Origin: Macrocystis pyrifera
Taxonomy: Eukaryota; Sar; Phaeophyceae; Laminariales; Laminariaceae
Reading direction: 5' to 3'
Assembly: GCA_031763025.1 (NCBI GenBank)
Contig: JASSKH010000014.1
Location: 9,662,563-9,726,562, forward strand
Length of the DNA: 64,000 nucleotides
Below are positions 38,115 through 49,602 of the stretch, piece after piece; position 1 is the first letter of the stretch, and each line of letters begins with the position of its first letter. The position numbers and the translations under genes are program-made. Below the pieces are notes generated by a model that had not been told where the DNA came from, ran no database searches, and saw only the letters and a list, made by a program, of their open reading frames with translations.

Positions 38115-38425
38115 TTTCTGGCTTGGCTTCGGTTAGGTACGGACGGCTGTTGCGCGCGTGAAAGCGCCCGGGTTCAACTCGAGAAGCAAGTGTTCGGCTT
38201 TTGTTCTGCAGCGAGAGCGCGAGAACGTAAGCTAGCAAAAAATCGATGAAAATTCGGCGAGAAATGTGGGAATGCTCCAGGAACCCTATGCGCGATAAAA
38301 AAATAGAAGAGGCGTGTGGGAGAAGGGAAGACATCCGCCACCCCGACTTATCCAGAAAGTCGTCGAGTGTAAAACCTTTTGCGAGTTGAGCTGGAAAGTA
38401 AAAGCGCCTTGAAAAAAAACACAAT
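38115..38425 (+). mobile_element. tRNA-derived SINE, copy 4
   Basis: A tRNA-like head (TTGGCTTCGGTTAGGTACGG, box B CGGGTTCAACTCG at 38169-38181) is followed by the shared body (GAGAGCGCGAGAACG, CCTATGCGCGATAAAAAAAT, GGGAGAAGGGAAGACA, ACTTATCCAGAAAGTCGTCG) and ends GCTGGAAAGTAAAAGCGCC. Confidence 0.7.
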
Positions 38426-38689
38426 TGTGAGCAGGCTTTCTACGCGGGAAGGAAAGGAAGGGGGGTGAGGTGCGAAGGTTTCTCTTTGCCCTGCTTTCTA
38501 GTTGAAAAAAAAATCTGGTCTCTTGTTGATACATGCTTATTTTGGGTTTTTGTTGATGCTCCGGCATCATCCTTAACCCCTTTTGAGAGCGGGTACGGCC
38601 AATCCAATCGCAACGGAACATTCCCCAGATTCTACTGGGGTCTCCGCGAGGGGAAATCGGACCTTTGTCTTGTGATGTCCTCCTGTTTT

Positions 38690-39400
38690 CGAGTCCGCGT
38701 CCTGTCAGGCGTGACTGTTGAACTTTTTTTGCTGCGAATTTGAATTGTTGTCGACCTCCATACATGTCTTGTGTCCCTTTGCTGGGAGTCCACTTCTTAC
38801 TAGGCATGAATGACTCCAGTAGGTTTTTTTCTTGTAGCGGTTTCAAACAATCGTCTTGTCTTGTCGCCCATGTTTTCAGCCCTCTTGATGGTGGGCAGTC
38901 CTCTCGATTGCTATTTCTGTTTGCGGTTTTGAAGACGTTTCCAACGAAAAGCCCACGACCCCCCAAAAAAATACCGGAGCGTCCACGTCCTATCAGGCAT
39001 GGCTATGAGGAGTTTTAGTTTTTTGCGATTTTGAAGCCAGCCATGTCGCGCGACGACACCTCACGACCCCACGGCCAAAGCAGAATCCACTTTGCATGAA
39101 GACCGATTATTGAGCTTTTGATTTTTTCGCTTTTGAAGCCCATATCGAACGACACCCCACGACTTTACGATCGAACGACGAAGAATCCAATGCGTATTAT
39201 CAAGCATTACTCTTGAATTTGTTTTCGCGATTTCAAAGGCCGTATTTCGACCGACGCCCCACGACTAACGAATCGTCCAGACTTCCTACCAAGCATGACT
39301 CTCGAGTTTGGTTGTTTGGGATATTGAAGCCATTTCGGCTTTCGGGCGAAACCACCGCACGACGTCGCGAAGAAACGAAACGGCAGATTCTCCGTCGTCG
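38690..39400. repeat. Degenerate tandem repeat, unit about 90-100 bp
   Basis: Six or so units share a TAxCAGGCATGACT block, a T-rich block with TTTGCGATTTTGAAGCC, and ACGACxCCACGAC. Divergence is high. ORFs on either strand across it are repeat products. Confidence 0.65.
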
Positions 39401-39731
39401 GCGAGCGTCGATACCAAGAAACGAAGCAGAAGAATCATTCTCTCATGGGATGAGCGCCAATCTGGTATCGTCCTCAAACCGCAACCAGCAGCATGCAATA
39501 CTATGTGTATGTCTTCTCTTTCTTGGTGCTCATATTTGTCTCTACACCAGTAGTACTTTGTACAATGTCTCGGCCGCGCAGACCGAACGTTACGGCTTCG
39601 AGGTCATCGGACGCCACAAATACGATGATGACCCGTGTGAAATAATACCGTATAGACTTGAGTGCGAAGGGCCTAGAGCGGGAGTAAGGTGCACGCTGTC
39701 GGAAGCTGCCTGCTGCACCCTATGCACCCTA

Positions 39732-40320
39732 GTGTTAAGGTCTTAGCCCGTTGGGCTATTGGTCAAAAGGTTCAACGATCGCCTACCCAATGTAAGCCTT
39801 AGAACTCCCTCTTCCCCTGGAACGGGCCGGATATACGGGTCCACGTGCCACCAACACGCGGTTCCAATTTTTGAGGATCCAGAAGTAGAAATATTTTCTC
39901 AAATTCCTGACATGACATGAGGAAAATCAGTTTCTAATTTTTTTACTTCCCCTGGAACGGGCCGGATATACGGGTCCACGTGCCACCAACACGCGGTTCC
40001 AATTTTTGAGGATCCAGAAGTAGAAATATTTTCTCAAATTCCTGACATGACACGAGGAAAATCAGTTTCTAATTTAAAAAAATTTAAAAACGTTTTTCGT
40101 GGTGGGCGTGAGATTCGAATTCACGACCAACAACCCATGTCCTACCGACGACGCCTTTTGTTGAGGTCTTATTACGGGGGGGACCATAGTTAACAGGACC
40201 AAATATTGTCAGTAAAAATAGGGAAATATATAGGGTTTTGTGTGTACCGTAGGTCCTATTAACTATGGACCACCGTAATAGTCCGTTGGGCTATTGCTAA
40301 AAGGTTGACCGATCGCCTGA
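39732..40320. repeat. Segmental duplication with nested repeats
   Basis: A piece at 39732-39788 (GGTCTTAGCCCGTTGGGCTA) recurs at 40164-40320, where a MITE splits it. Between lie two copies of a 130-bp unit (39811-39940 and 39947-40075) differing at about one base, and a minus-strand tRNA-like box B (GAATTCGAATCTC near 40112-40124). Confidence 0.75.
40172..40278 (+). mobile_element. MITE-A copy 11, with paralogous empty site
   Basis: Inserted into GGTCTTA/GTCCGTTGGG with TA on both sides. The unoccupied paralogue at 39739-39753 reads GGTCTTAGCCCGTTG, which proves the element boundaries and a TA target duplication. Confidence 0.93.
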
Positions 40321-41448
40321 AGGGGAACGGTAGTCGACCGCTACCTGATTTTTTCCAAGATTCTGAAGCCGCACGTATAAAGTAAAACGGCGAAAGCAAA
40401 ACCTTTGGCGTCTGTCATCAACCATGTGTGTGTGTACTGATGAACACGGCTACGAAGCGCGAACGCATGTCTGTACGACTACGAACACGCAGCCCAAGGC
40501 GAACTGCTGTTATGCGGAGCCGGGGACCCTAACTCCCACTCGCCCTTGTCGTGGTGTGTCAGCATTTTACATTCTATGGTTGGTTGCAGCGTGAGACGAC
40601 CGCATCTGCGTCGATCACAGAGTGCCCATCGATTTTCGCTTGATAGAAGGCAGCGCCTACGTTGTCCCTTTAACTGCCTAGCGCAGACTCTGGTGCGCTA
40701 CGTATGATACGCAACATCACACCAGAAGAAGGTTGTGTTTTTTTCGCTGTTTTACCATCTGCTGTACTAACATAGCACAAACAAACCTCTAGATTATGCT
40801 AAAAGCTTCACTATCTGATGGACTACCGATATTATAACACAGCACGAACAAATCTCTCTCAACTAGCACGTAGCTCCACCGTCTCACGCCCTAACCTCAC
40901 ACTAGCACAACCCCCATTACGTAGGTATTCACAATAGTAGACCCCGCACGAGTACTCTCTCATCGATCAGACTCGTGTGCAACAAACTATTTTGCCTACT
41001 CCGCAGTTTTACCTTCTTCACTGATACCGGGTACTCCTTATCGATCTGCGAGGGCAGTCACAAACTTCAAAATTATCAGCTAACTGTATCGCATGCGTGC
41101 ATCACTTACCGCGCCTAATATAGACAAACTAACGCCTGAACTCAAACAATGGACTCACACCCTCTTCAATATTGCTCACTGCACGCCACTGATCGATCGT
41201 GCTGTGTTGGGTGATTTTCCGTTGGACTAATAGAATCGCCTCTCATTCCGCCCCCTTTAAAAAAAGTTATACTTGAAGTACCCGTGCTAACAACAAAAAA
41301 AACGTAGAAACGCTCAATCAAGTCGATACCAGGCGATAACACTATTAACATGCCCAGCGCACACACGTACTCATACTACATACGTGTGGTGTGTAAAATA
41401 CGACCTCAGTCGACCGTACATGCTGCCACGACAGAATTTCCTCACCGT

Positions 41449-41464
41449 GACAACAACAACAACA

Positions 41465-41495
<31 letters not shown>

Positions 41496-41497
41496 TG
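41449..41497. repeat. AAC/AGC triplet repeat
   Basis: Mixed AACAGC trinucleotide repeats giving poly-Asn/Ser or poly-Cys artefact peptides. Confidence 0.85.
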
Positions 41498-42275
41498 GAA
41501 AGTTAGGTTCACGTTATGTACCTTCAAAATTCTACACTACACACGTCCCACGAAAATCGTGACTTTTCTTGAGACGAAAATCTTGACTGCATCTCAATCC
41601 TCTCGCAATTTTCTCCTGAGCCGACAGGCACCAAGACTAGTCTGAGATCCGCGTTCTCAGCTCAGATATTACCATCGGAATCTGTTGCGCCATGTATACG
41701 TCCGTACTGTAGTACGGTACGCTTCAACTGCAGCCAATGCCCATTTGATACTTTTGCACAAAAGCCGACGTTTTTCCTCACAAAGCGGAGAGGTTGCCGC
41801 TTAAAACTATGCACAAATGACCCCATACACAAATCTGCGGCATGCTGGCCGCAAAAATAGTGGGGATAAAAGAGGGACGCAGACACGTGGGTGACCAAAA
41901 CACAGGGGCACTCACGTCACCTTTTTTCGAGCCCTCGAATGACACGACGTGTCTCTATCTCTATATATCTCGGTCTAGAAAAAATATATCACGAAGCTTG
42001 CAAAGCCCTGAGAATATCGACCAACTGTTGTGTCGAATTGGCTGATGTATTTGAAATACTCCACACAAGAAAAGACAAAGGACGACAGGAGTCCGTTTCA
42101 CTGCAGCACGTCAGGACAGGACACGACGGTGCTGCTCCGCCCACAACCTGCGACGCCGCGGGAAAACTTGAAAACTCAGGCTCTTCCCCCCGTCAAGAGA
42201 ACAAACAACGTTTCGAATCGACACTCGCACGCCCTCAATCAACATCGACCGACCGACCGACCGACCGCGCGACCT

Positions 42276-44561
42276 TTACATCACACACCTCCCGAGCAAC
42301 GCCAACACAAGAACGAGCAAAATCATCGCTCCTCTGCCCCTCGGCTTTAATCGGAGAGACTTGCTCAGCGCGTACGATGCCGCTCGGCCGCCCCCCTCTC
42401 CCCCCCTCGGAACGCACATGCGCAACTCCCGCTGCGTGTAGGCGATGCATCCGGTGGCGAGCCCGAGCTTCCCCTGCCATATGTCCAAAGCTCGCCGTAG
42501 GAAGACCTCCGCTTCTTTCACGCGTCCGGTCTGTCGTACGCACACGCCGAGTTCGTGCAGGGTGACGGCTACGTACACGTTCGCGGGTCCGAGCTTCGAC
42601 TCCTTGATTTCCAGGACACGTCGCAGTATGGCCTCCGCTTCCTGCTTCCTCCCCGCCTCGCGGACGCACACCCCCAGCTGGTGCAGCGTCCCGGCCACCT
42701 GCACGTTGTCCGGCCCTAGCCTCGCCCCTTCGATCTCCACAGCCCTCCTCAGGAGTCTCTCAGCTTCGTCGAGCCTGCCCGGCGCCAGCCTCAGCATGCC
42801 GGAAGCGAGGGACCTCAGTCCGTCCGCGGTGCTCTGCTCGCTTTCGCTACCTCCTCCTCCATCCTGCGCGCGAATTCTGGCGAGGGCAAGGTGGACCGTC
42901 TCGTACTCCCGCTGCCGCCACTCCTTGGCCTCCTTGGGGTTTTCCATTCTCTCGGCGCAGTTACCGAGATGCCAGAGAGTGCTTACGATGGTCGGGTCGT
43001 GAGGGCCCAGAGCTTGTCTCTCCACCCGGAGCAGCCTCTCGTACGCGGCCTTCTCACCGGTCCAGTCTCCCTTGGCACAACGAAACCGCGCCACGGCCGA
43101 CAGAGACTCGCGGCAGAGAGGGTCGGAGTCGGTGACGCCCTTCAGCTCCTCCTCGTACGGCCGATGGCACCCGCGCCAAGAGTCTTCCCCCACGCACTCC
43201 AGGGCCCACCACAGTCCCATCATCGCGAAGGTGTCCAGGGACCTTAGATATTCCAGAGAAGAGATGTGTTCCACCCACCGCTCCACCGCCGGCCCGCGCA
43301 CGTTCTCACGGTCCATGAGGCTCTCCCTCGCGAAGCTCGAGTGCGCGTCGTGCATCCGATACTTCCCGCTGCCCACTGCCCTCAGCACGGCCCACCGCTC
43401 CAGGGTCTCCACCACCTCTCCCACGGCCTCCTGGTCTTTCGCGCTCCCCTGCCTGTCATACAGGAGGGCCGCTGCGTCTCTCACGTCGAAGGCGTGGCCG
43501 TCCGGGATGACCGCCAGAGACAGATATAGCCTCTGCACTCGGTCGTCGTCCGTGCCTGTAGCAAGGTGATCGAATCCCGCGCGAAGAATAGCGCGCCGCT
43601 GTTTCGTGCGCTCGTTATCTTCGCCATCGCGGTCCGAATCCGACCCCCTCTCCCCCCCCTGCCCTCCCACCTCTGCCCCCGTCTCCACGCCCACCCCCCA
43701 TTTCGCCGGCTCTGCCTCACGCCCCCCCCCCCTCCCGGCCGACGCCTCCGCCGCTGCCGCCTTCTCCAGCTCGACGCGAATTTTCGCCGCAGATTCCGAC
43801 CAAGCTAGGGGGTCTTCCCTGCCGCGGGTGGTGCTCCACCTCCCCACGAAGGCAAGATCCATCGCCACGCGGCCGCACAGCGAGGCGACATCTTTGGCGG
43901 CCTCTGGTAGGTGAGACCCCGCTGGCAGCTCCGACGCTCCCATGAGCACCGACTCGGCGTCCTCCTCGGACATTTCATCGATCACTACCGCCTCGTCGCA
44001 TCCGCCCTGCACGAGCCGCTCATCCCGGGTAGTCGTGAGAACCCACATCCCCGTCTTCCTCAGTCGCGAGACCACTTTTTTCTCCCAAACGTTGTCCGCC
44101 ACTAGCAGACACCTCAGCTTCTTCCCCCCCCCGTGGCGCCCATCCATGAGGTCCTTCGTGTACCCCTCGCCGCCCTTGCTTCCACTCGGGGGCTTTCCCA
44201 AGCTTCCCCCGACGTCTTCATGCACCATTCTGGCGAGGTCTAACATCAGGGACGGGAGCCGCGCTTTCGCCCCCTTATCCACGGACAGCCAGACAATGCC
44301 GTCCGAAAAAAACTCTTGCACCTCCGTGCTCCGGACGATTTCGGACGCCGCCGTGGTCTTGCCCGACCCGCTGTCACCCACGAGTCCAACGTGGTGGGGT
44401 CCTCCCTCGCGAAAGAGTCCCTCGCACACGGTGTCCATGACGCGCTGCCGCTTTATGTGCCAGGTTTTCCGCGCCGGGGTTCCCTTGGGCACCTTGGCGA
44501 GTTTTTTCGGCGGCTCCGGCAGTCGGGTTAATATTTGGTCCGCCTTTGTGTCGACGGTTTC
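42276..44561 (-). CDS. NB-ARC/TPR gene exon 2, NTPase and TPRs
   Basis: The acceptor CGATCGTAG follows a strong pyrimidine tract (rev. comp. of 44562-44591). Exon 2 starts ETVDTKADQILTRLPEPPKK and stays open for 762 codons including the stop. A longest-ORF call would start at a GTG at 44492, but eukaryotic initiation there is unlikely. The last TPR breaks into Gly/Arg-rich sequence over G-runs (42390-42412) before the hydrophobic tail, so the C-terminus may be eroded. Confidence 0.85.
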   Translation of the reverse strand, partial: ETVDTKADQILTRLPEPPKKLAKVPKGTPARKTWHIKRQRVMDTVCEGLFREGGPHHVGLVGDSGSGKTTAASEIVRSTEVQEFFSDGIVWLSVDKGAKARLPSLMLDLARMVHEDVGGSLGKPPSGSKGGEGYTKDLMDGRHGGGKKLRCLLVADNVWEKKVVSRLRKTGMWVLTTTRDERLVQGGCDEAVVIDEMSEEDAESVLMGASELPAGSHLPEAAKDVASLCGRVAMDLAFVGRWSTTRGREDPLAWSESAAKIRVELEKAAAAEASAGRGGGREAEPAKWGVGVETGAEVGGQGGERGSDSDRDGEDNERTKQRRAILRAGFDHLATGTDDDRVQRLYLSLAVIPDGHAFDVRDAAALLYDRQGSAKDQEAVGEVVETLERWAVLRAVGSGKYRMHDAHSSFARESLMDRENVRGPAVERWVEHISSLEYLRSLDTFAMMGLWWALECVGEDSWRGCHRPYEEELKGVTDSDPLCRESLSAVARFRCAKGDWTGEKAAYERLLRVERQALGPHDPTIVSTLWHLGNCAERMENPKEAKEWRQREYETVHLALARIRAQDGGGGSESEQSTADGLRSLASGMLRLAPGRLDEAERLLRRAVEIEGARLGPDNVQVAGTLHQLGVCVREAGRKQEAEAILRRVLEIKESKLGPANVYVAVTLHELGVCVRQTGRVKEAEVFLRRALDIWQGKLGLATGCIAYTQRELRMCVPRGGEGGGRAASYALSKSLRLKPRGRGAMILLVLVLALLGRCVM

Positions 44562-46509
44562 CTACGATCGGATGGAGAGGAGAGAAGAGGGTGACGAAAA
44601 ACGGAGGTATGAACATGTTAGGATATTGCTTGGGATATGTGTGATGCACACGGGTATACCCCCCCTCCGGGTTTAGTCAAGTAACCCTTGTTGGACCCAT
44701 ACATAGTGCTGGTACTGCTACTGGTACAAAGCGATGTGTAGCAAAAAACGAACAGGGGGAAAATTATAATAAAAGTATTGCTCTTATCTTGGGGCGCTGT
44801 CGTGGGCTTATTTATCTTGGCGCTGAATATCAAAAAAAGATCGAAATCAGAGATGGCAGTCAAAAGCTATGAGCAATCAACCGAAGTTTGCGACGCAAGT
44901 TTTGACACTATATTGCAGGGGCTGCAGGGGCATCCCCGACTCTTACTGCTGTATGCGTCCAACGGCAGTAAGCCGGTCGCGCCAGCGGGCTAGTGGTATC
45001 CTCGAATGCTGCTACTAGTAAGAGTTGATGCCAGAGTTCGAATCCCACGTGGGTCAGTCGAACTTTTGAGTCGAGTATATTTGCAAAACTAAAAAAAAAC
45101 GGAACCAGCTGCTGAGAGCGCCTAGTAGCGTGCGTCCTAGACGCAACTCGATGAGAGTGGGCGAGGGAAGGAAGGGCAGAAGTATTCTCGCGATTAAATT
45201 ACAAGGAAAGAACCATGATGGGGAGGAGGGATAAGAGTCTACCTAGCCTGCTTTGGGGCCCCGGATCCGAGTTACGACTGAGAACAGGAAGGAGAGAGAA
45301 AAGAAGGGCGGAGACAATAAATGGGATGGGAAAAAATAAATAAACATTGTTTTCAGTTCGCCGGCCGACAATGAGCCCCAACGTCGATCACCCAAAAACA
45401 TCAACTAACTTGTTCCGTGTGCTTGTCAGTATTATGACTGCAGCGATGCTACAATACTGCTTGCGCTTTGCACGGCGGGCGGTAAAGGGAATGCCGCACA
45501 CTACACTACAGTACAGTACACAGCAGTATGCACCGGGTACGCACGTGTTTACTGATTTACCGCAATCGATAGAGGTGTTCACTTCGTATTTTACTCTGTA
45601 CTTGCGTTGTTTCATATAGAAAATAGCGTAACAAAATACAGCCTATCTCTTGGGCGAGACTACTCGTACAGAATATATCTAGCACTACGTGTAGAGAAAG
45701 TAACAACAGTCAGCGCAGGCCAGCGAAGTGAACCATGTTTTCTTTGATTTCTGCGCGCGTACCCTATGCGCGACAAAAAAATAAAGGCACGTACGTACCG
45801 GGGGGGAGAAGGGACGACACCCATGACCACGGCTTGTCCAGAAGATCGCTGAGGGTAAAACCTCCTACGACATGAGTTAGGCTGGAAAGTAAAAGTGATA
45901 AACAAAAAACAAAAAACGAAACAAAATTTGTTACACATCTATCTTTATATGTGCCGAAAGACCGCCATAAGCCTGCGAGGCACTCCCTGCTCCCTACTCC
46001 CTGTCATGTCATGTAGCGCAGCTCACCAAGAGGCCCTTGAGGTCGTTCACATCCCGCTCCACCGCCAGTATTCCCGCCAGGCCCATGTCATCCGTCAGCT
46101 CCCCAATCCGCTCGTGCATGTGCACGATCTCAACCTTGTCGCTGGAAGCTTTCAGGATCCGCGAGATCCTCGTCCGCAGGCTGAATCTCTCCACCAACCC
46201 GTGTACCTCCTGGATCCTTTCGACGAGAGGCGTGATGTCGACCTCGGATGGGGGGCTGCGCCTGCACTTGACGATGACGCAGGCGGTGATGCACGCGCAG
46301 CGCTGGTGCAGCGCGTCGAGCGCCGCCTGGTTGCTCTTGATTGTGTCCACCTTGTCCCGAATGTTTTTGAGGGTCTTGAGAACCACGTAGATCAACGGAA
46401 AGTCCTGCCCGATGTCAACGACGAAGGCCGCCAGGTCTGAGACGGCAGAGCCTATCCTGAGCGCGAGCCCGGGGGCGTCCGTCGCAACGTCCATCAGGCG
46501 GGAATCCAT
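42276..46509 (-). CDS. NB-ARC and TPR repeat protein (candidate STAND-type receptor), two exons
   Basis: Exon 1 (46509-46027, 161 codons) and exon 2 (44561-42276) join in phase into about 922 residues. The N-terminal exon is mostly helical. Exon 2 carries an NB-ARC NTPase: P-loop GDSGSGKT at about residues 223-230, Walker-B-like LLVADNVW at 313-320, and VLTTTRDE at 335-342. A low-complexity Gly/Ala/Glu linker follows, then helical repeats and about four kinesin-light-chain-like TPRs of 42 residues (LRRAVEIEGARLGPDNVQVA and similar). The order N-terminal helices, NB-ARC, TPR is known to me from Ectocarpus candidate immune receptors. A role in pathogen sensing is inference. The protein ends in a hydrophobic stretch (GAMILLVLVLALLGRCVM). 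No in-frame ATG precedes residue 203 in exon 2, so the upstream exon is needed. Confidence 0.85.
44985..45070 (+). repeat. tRNA-like sequence (SINE head candidate)
   Basis: A GCTAGTGGTATCC block and a box B match (GAGTTCGAATCCC) are spaced as in a tRNA-derived promoter. The cloverleaf is not convincing. It lies in the NB-ARC/TPR intron on the opposite strand. Confidence 0.35.
45735..45912 (+). mobile_element. SINE copy 5, 5' truncated
   Basis: Carries CCCTATGCGCGACAAAAAAA, GGGGGAGAAGGGACGACACC, CCACGGCTTGTCCAGAAGAT and the terminal GCTGGAAAGTAAAAGTGAT. No tRNA head directly upstream. In the NB-ARC/TPR intron. Confidence 0.65.
46027..46509 (-). CDS. NB-ARC/TPR gene exon 1, N-terminal helical domain
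   Basis: It reads from ATG at 46509 to a GTGAGC donor after codon 161. The peptide (MDSRLMDVATDAPGLALRIG, then helical segments with HQRCACITACVIVKCRRSP and VERIQEVHGLVERF) has the amphipathic pattern of the four-helix N-terminal domains seen in MLKL-like and plant adaptor-type NLR proteins. That comparison is from memory and unverified. The frame stays open only 12 codons past the donor, which supports splicing there. Confidence 0.78.
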
Positions 46510-47672
46510 CCCTCCCTGTACATACGTGTCATAGGATACGAGTAGCAGTCAACGAGCGACAAAGAAGAGGGTGTGGATTTTGAGGATTTCAATACGCATG
46601 CAATCCAAGAAGTATCAGTATAAAGATATTTTTCTGGAAGTTGGACATTTTTCTACGAGATCGTACGTCGCTGGGCCTGACCTACAGCAGTATGATACCC
46701 CCACTCTCTGTGTCACAACTAACGTATACCAGGTACCTCTGGTATCTACTTTTTTTAATGAGGTAGACTACTACAGTAGACCAGAGCTACACGGGGTAGC
46801 GGGTAACGCCTGGGTACACGCTTCAACGGTACTGGGCAATCGCGTGTTACTGGGTCGCTCTGTACAGCGCCGTACACAATCCGAAACCGCTCACTGGCTG
46901 CTGCGTTGCTGCTGGGTGTGGTTTCGTACAGTACAAGACGACTGAATTACCTTGGGATCGACACAAAAAAAAGCAACAAGCCGTAGTGATAGATGCATGC
47001 GGCTCCAGCCGATAGGGCAAGACACGAATCAGCGAACTGTACGCCTAGGACATGCCGATGTGAGCACGAAGCAGACCGTACACATGCCACCGCTCGTTCG
47101 TACACAGGACAGCAGTATCGCGCCTACTGCTGTAGTGCTTAGCTGGATCGCGATACGACAGTCAGCACAACAAACGTTTCCGTTTTTGAACAGGATGATC
47201 GTACCTTTTCACTGACCTGCCTGCTCGCTGCTGTTTCGGCCACCGGGAGCAATCCAGCCGTGGGCTCTGATACGCTGCAGAAACGATGACACCAAGCGAT
47301 TAGAACTCCTGACACCACGGCTTGCAAGCACCGTGCTCGGTGGGATGACAGGGGGGTGCGCCCGATGTCAAAGGAAGCAAGGACGTTGTTGTGTGTTGTA
47401 CGATAGGAGCAAAGTTTTGTTTCCTGCGTTGTACTACTGCTGTACGTTTTTCGTGACATTTTTTTCTGAGCGACTCCACTGCTGCTGTTGATCATAATAA
47501 CCGACCGCAGCGGAAGGAAATGAAACCTATATTACTTGTTATTAGTACCCAAACGGCGGTTTCATTTTTTTCTCATCTGTTTCTGCATTTTGTTCTGTTT
47601 TTCTTTTCCACTTTTCAATGTCGATGTTGTTGCCCCATGCATGTCCAAACACACCAAGTCAAGTAAAAGCTA

Positions 47673-47777
47673 TTTCGGGGGTCCATAGTTAATAGGATCT
47701 ATGGTGTAGATAAAAACCTATATATTTACATATTTTTACCCACCATATTTGGTCCTATTTACTATGGTCGCCCGTAA
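47673..47777 (-). mobile_element. MITE-A copy 12, mixed arms
   Basis: Left arm TTTCGGGGGTCCATAGTTAA, right arm TTTACTATGGTCGCCCGTAA. TA present on both sides. Confidence 0.8.
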
Positions 47778-48270
47778 TAGGAACCTGTGATAAAAGCGTA
47801 CCTGGTATGTACGCTTTATTTTCCTGAAACTTCTCTGTTCTGTTCGTACAACTGAGACGAGCGTAACGGAAGAGAGAAGGCATGCATCATAGTATTACGT
47901 GCTTTGCCCCGATGACTAGCACGCAGGCCTTCGTGTTGAGAGACGCGATGTGGATGTCGATGCTGGGCGACTTCACACGGATGCCTTCGTGTTGAGTGTT
48001 GAGAGACGCAATGCCGATCCTGTGCGAACTCAAAGGTGGGGAAATCATTCTGTTTTTGGTTTTATTCAATTTTCAATCACCATTGGAAGCATCAACCCAC
48101 ACACGCAGCGACAGCCGTACGACTCACTCGTGAACGCGAAACCTCGACCAATCGAGCTACGCGGACGTGTCATGTGATGTGTACGATGCACGCGTACGAG
48201 TACTCACAACAGTGCCCAGTACAGCGTACCAGGTATACACCCACCCGTGCAACACCCAAGATACAAGACA

Positions 48271-48354
48271 CCACCACTCTGGACGAAAATGTAAGGCACA
48301 CTTGGGTTGAACATCAGCTACTAAACGGTCCTAATATTTCCGCCCAGAGTGGTT
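48271..48354. mobile_element. MITE-C copy
   Basis: CCACTCTGGACGAAAATGTA ... CTAATATTTCCGCCCAGAGTGG, a palindromic element of about 84 bp. A more diverged relative lies at 48438-48545. Confidence 0.65.
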
Positions 48355-49406
48355 CGGGATTTTCGCCAACACCATCATGTCCCAATTTTTTTTCATGTTT
48401 TTGATATTATTATTGAATGAAAACTATTATTATATTGAGGAACAGAGTAGTACCTCACACAGCGAAAGTTATTTTCCCAAAATATAAGCGCCTTTTGTAT
48501 TTTATTATTGAATATAATTGTTCCTTATATTCAGGGACAGAGTGGTACGCCACAACGAAAATTGTCTCGTCGAGATCTTTCCACAGACAGACACCAGATC
48601 TGAGACCCTGCATGCATCGCGCGGCGTTTTTGCACTCTTCTCCCCCGTTGCCGAGGAAATCATATCGGAAATACTGCATGGCCATCTCGCCTGTGTTGCT
48701 TCTTGCTACCTGGTACACGGTACGCACACGATTCGTCAGCGCGGCGCGCCGGGGCATTGGCCCTGGCTATAACGGGCTTGATGTTGCTTGGGAGAGGGCT
48801 CCTCTGCCACTATCTACCACACACCGAAGATCACAGCGTGAACCCTGTGAACACGTGAACCCCCCAAAAGACGTTTTCAGAATATCTGGTACCGGTAGTA
48901 GTTACAGCAGTTACACATATTAACACGGGGGAAACAAAATCACCGATCCCCAATTCATGACGTACATATTTCAGGGCACCTACTGTACCATTAATATTAA
49001 GACTGTGTTTTACCTTCGTGATCTGTATCATCTTGCTCGTTCGGACTGCCACAGGTGGGGGGGGGCGTAAAATCTGCGCAATCTCCAGTAGCACTTCGTA
49101 TAATACCTTTTTTCCTGAGTTGGTTTTGTGCACTTGAGCATACATGCATAATGCGTACATATACACATGTACACACACAAACAAATATGTTATGCACAAA
49201 CAACCAACGTATCGAAACGGCACAGGTTCAGATCCTATGATATAGGGACAAAAAGTGTCCCCACCTTTGTCTCAACACTGGCCGATGCTGCAGCTGCTGC
49301 TGTAGATCGTGACCTATCTGTCTCTGATGTTTATTTAATAACAAGAACGAAAATTCCATGTCAAGAGGGCTGAATGTGCTATAACAGGTGGGGGGTTAGG
49401 GTTTTA

Positions 49407-49602
49407 GCAAGCAACAGGCGGCCGGGACCCCCCCCCCCGTGCACATTGTAGAAACGGAGTTGCACACCGTTATTAGGCGTATCGGATTAAAAGGTTGCCG
49501 ACACCTCGTGGGGTTTGCTGTATAGACATTATTCAACGTCTCCACAGCGATGCATTCAACGCCCGCATCGTGCGAAGGGGGGGGGTCCGGCCGCCTGTTT
49601 CA
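49407..49602. mobile_element. Small inverted-repeat element
   Basis: Left end AACAGGCGGCCGGGACCCCC and right end GGGGGTCCGGCCGCCTGTTT are inverted repeats of about 30 bp around a spacer of about 125 bp. No TIR similarity to the other MITEs here. Confidence 0.6.

Larger units (their letters stand above)
35208..42275. other. Intergenic region between NDUFV1 and the NB-ARC/TPR gene
   Basis: Apart from the repeats listed separately, I see no gene. 36550-37100 and 37300-38100 are G/T-rich with short repeats (CATGGT near 37405-37500, GGTGGT near 37960-38105). 40320-42275 is unique-looking A/T- and C-rich sequence without recognisable coding. Confidence 0.5.

Noticed and set aside
38286..38966. 226-codon minus-strand open frame
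   Set aside because: It covers a SINE copy and part of the 90-100-bp tandem repeat; no protein family recognised.
40085..40160. Candidate tRNA gene on the minus strand
   Set aside because: A T-arm and box B are visible but no acceptor stem or anticodon arm folds properly; treated as a SINE-like head.
42445..44676. Long plus-strand open frames (up to 244 codons) opposite the NB-ARC/TPR gene
   Set aside because: Antisense shadows of a GC-rich coding exon; Ser/Pro/Arg-rich without motifs.
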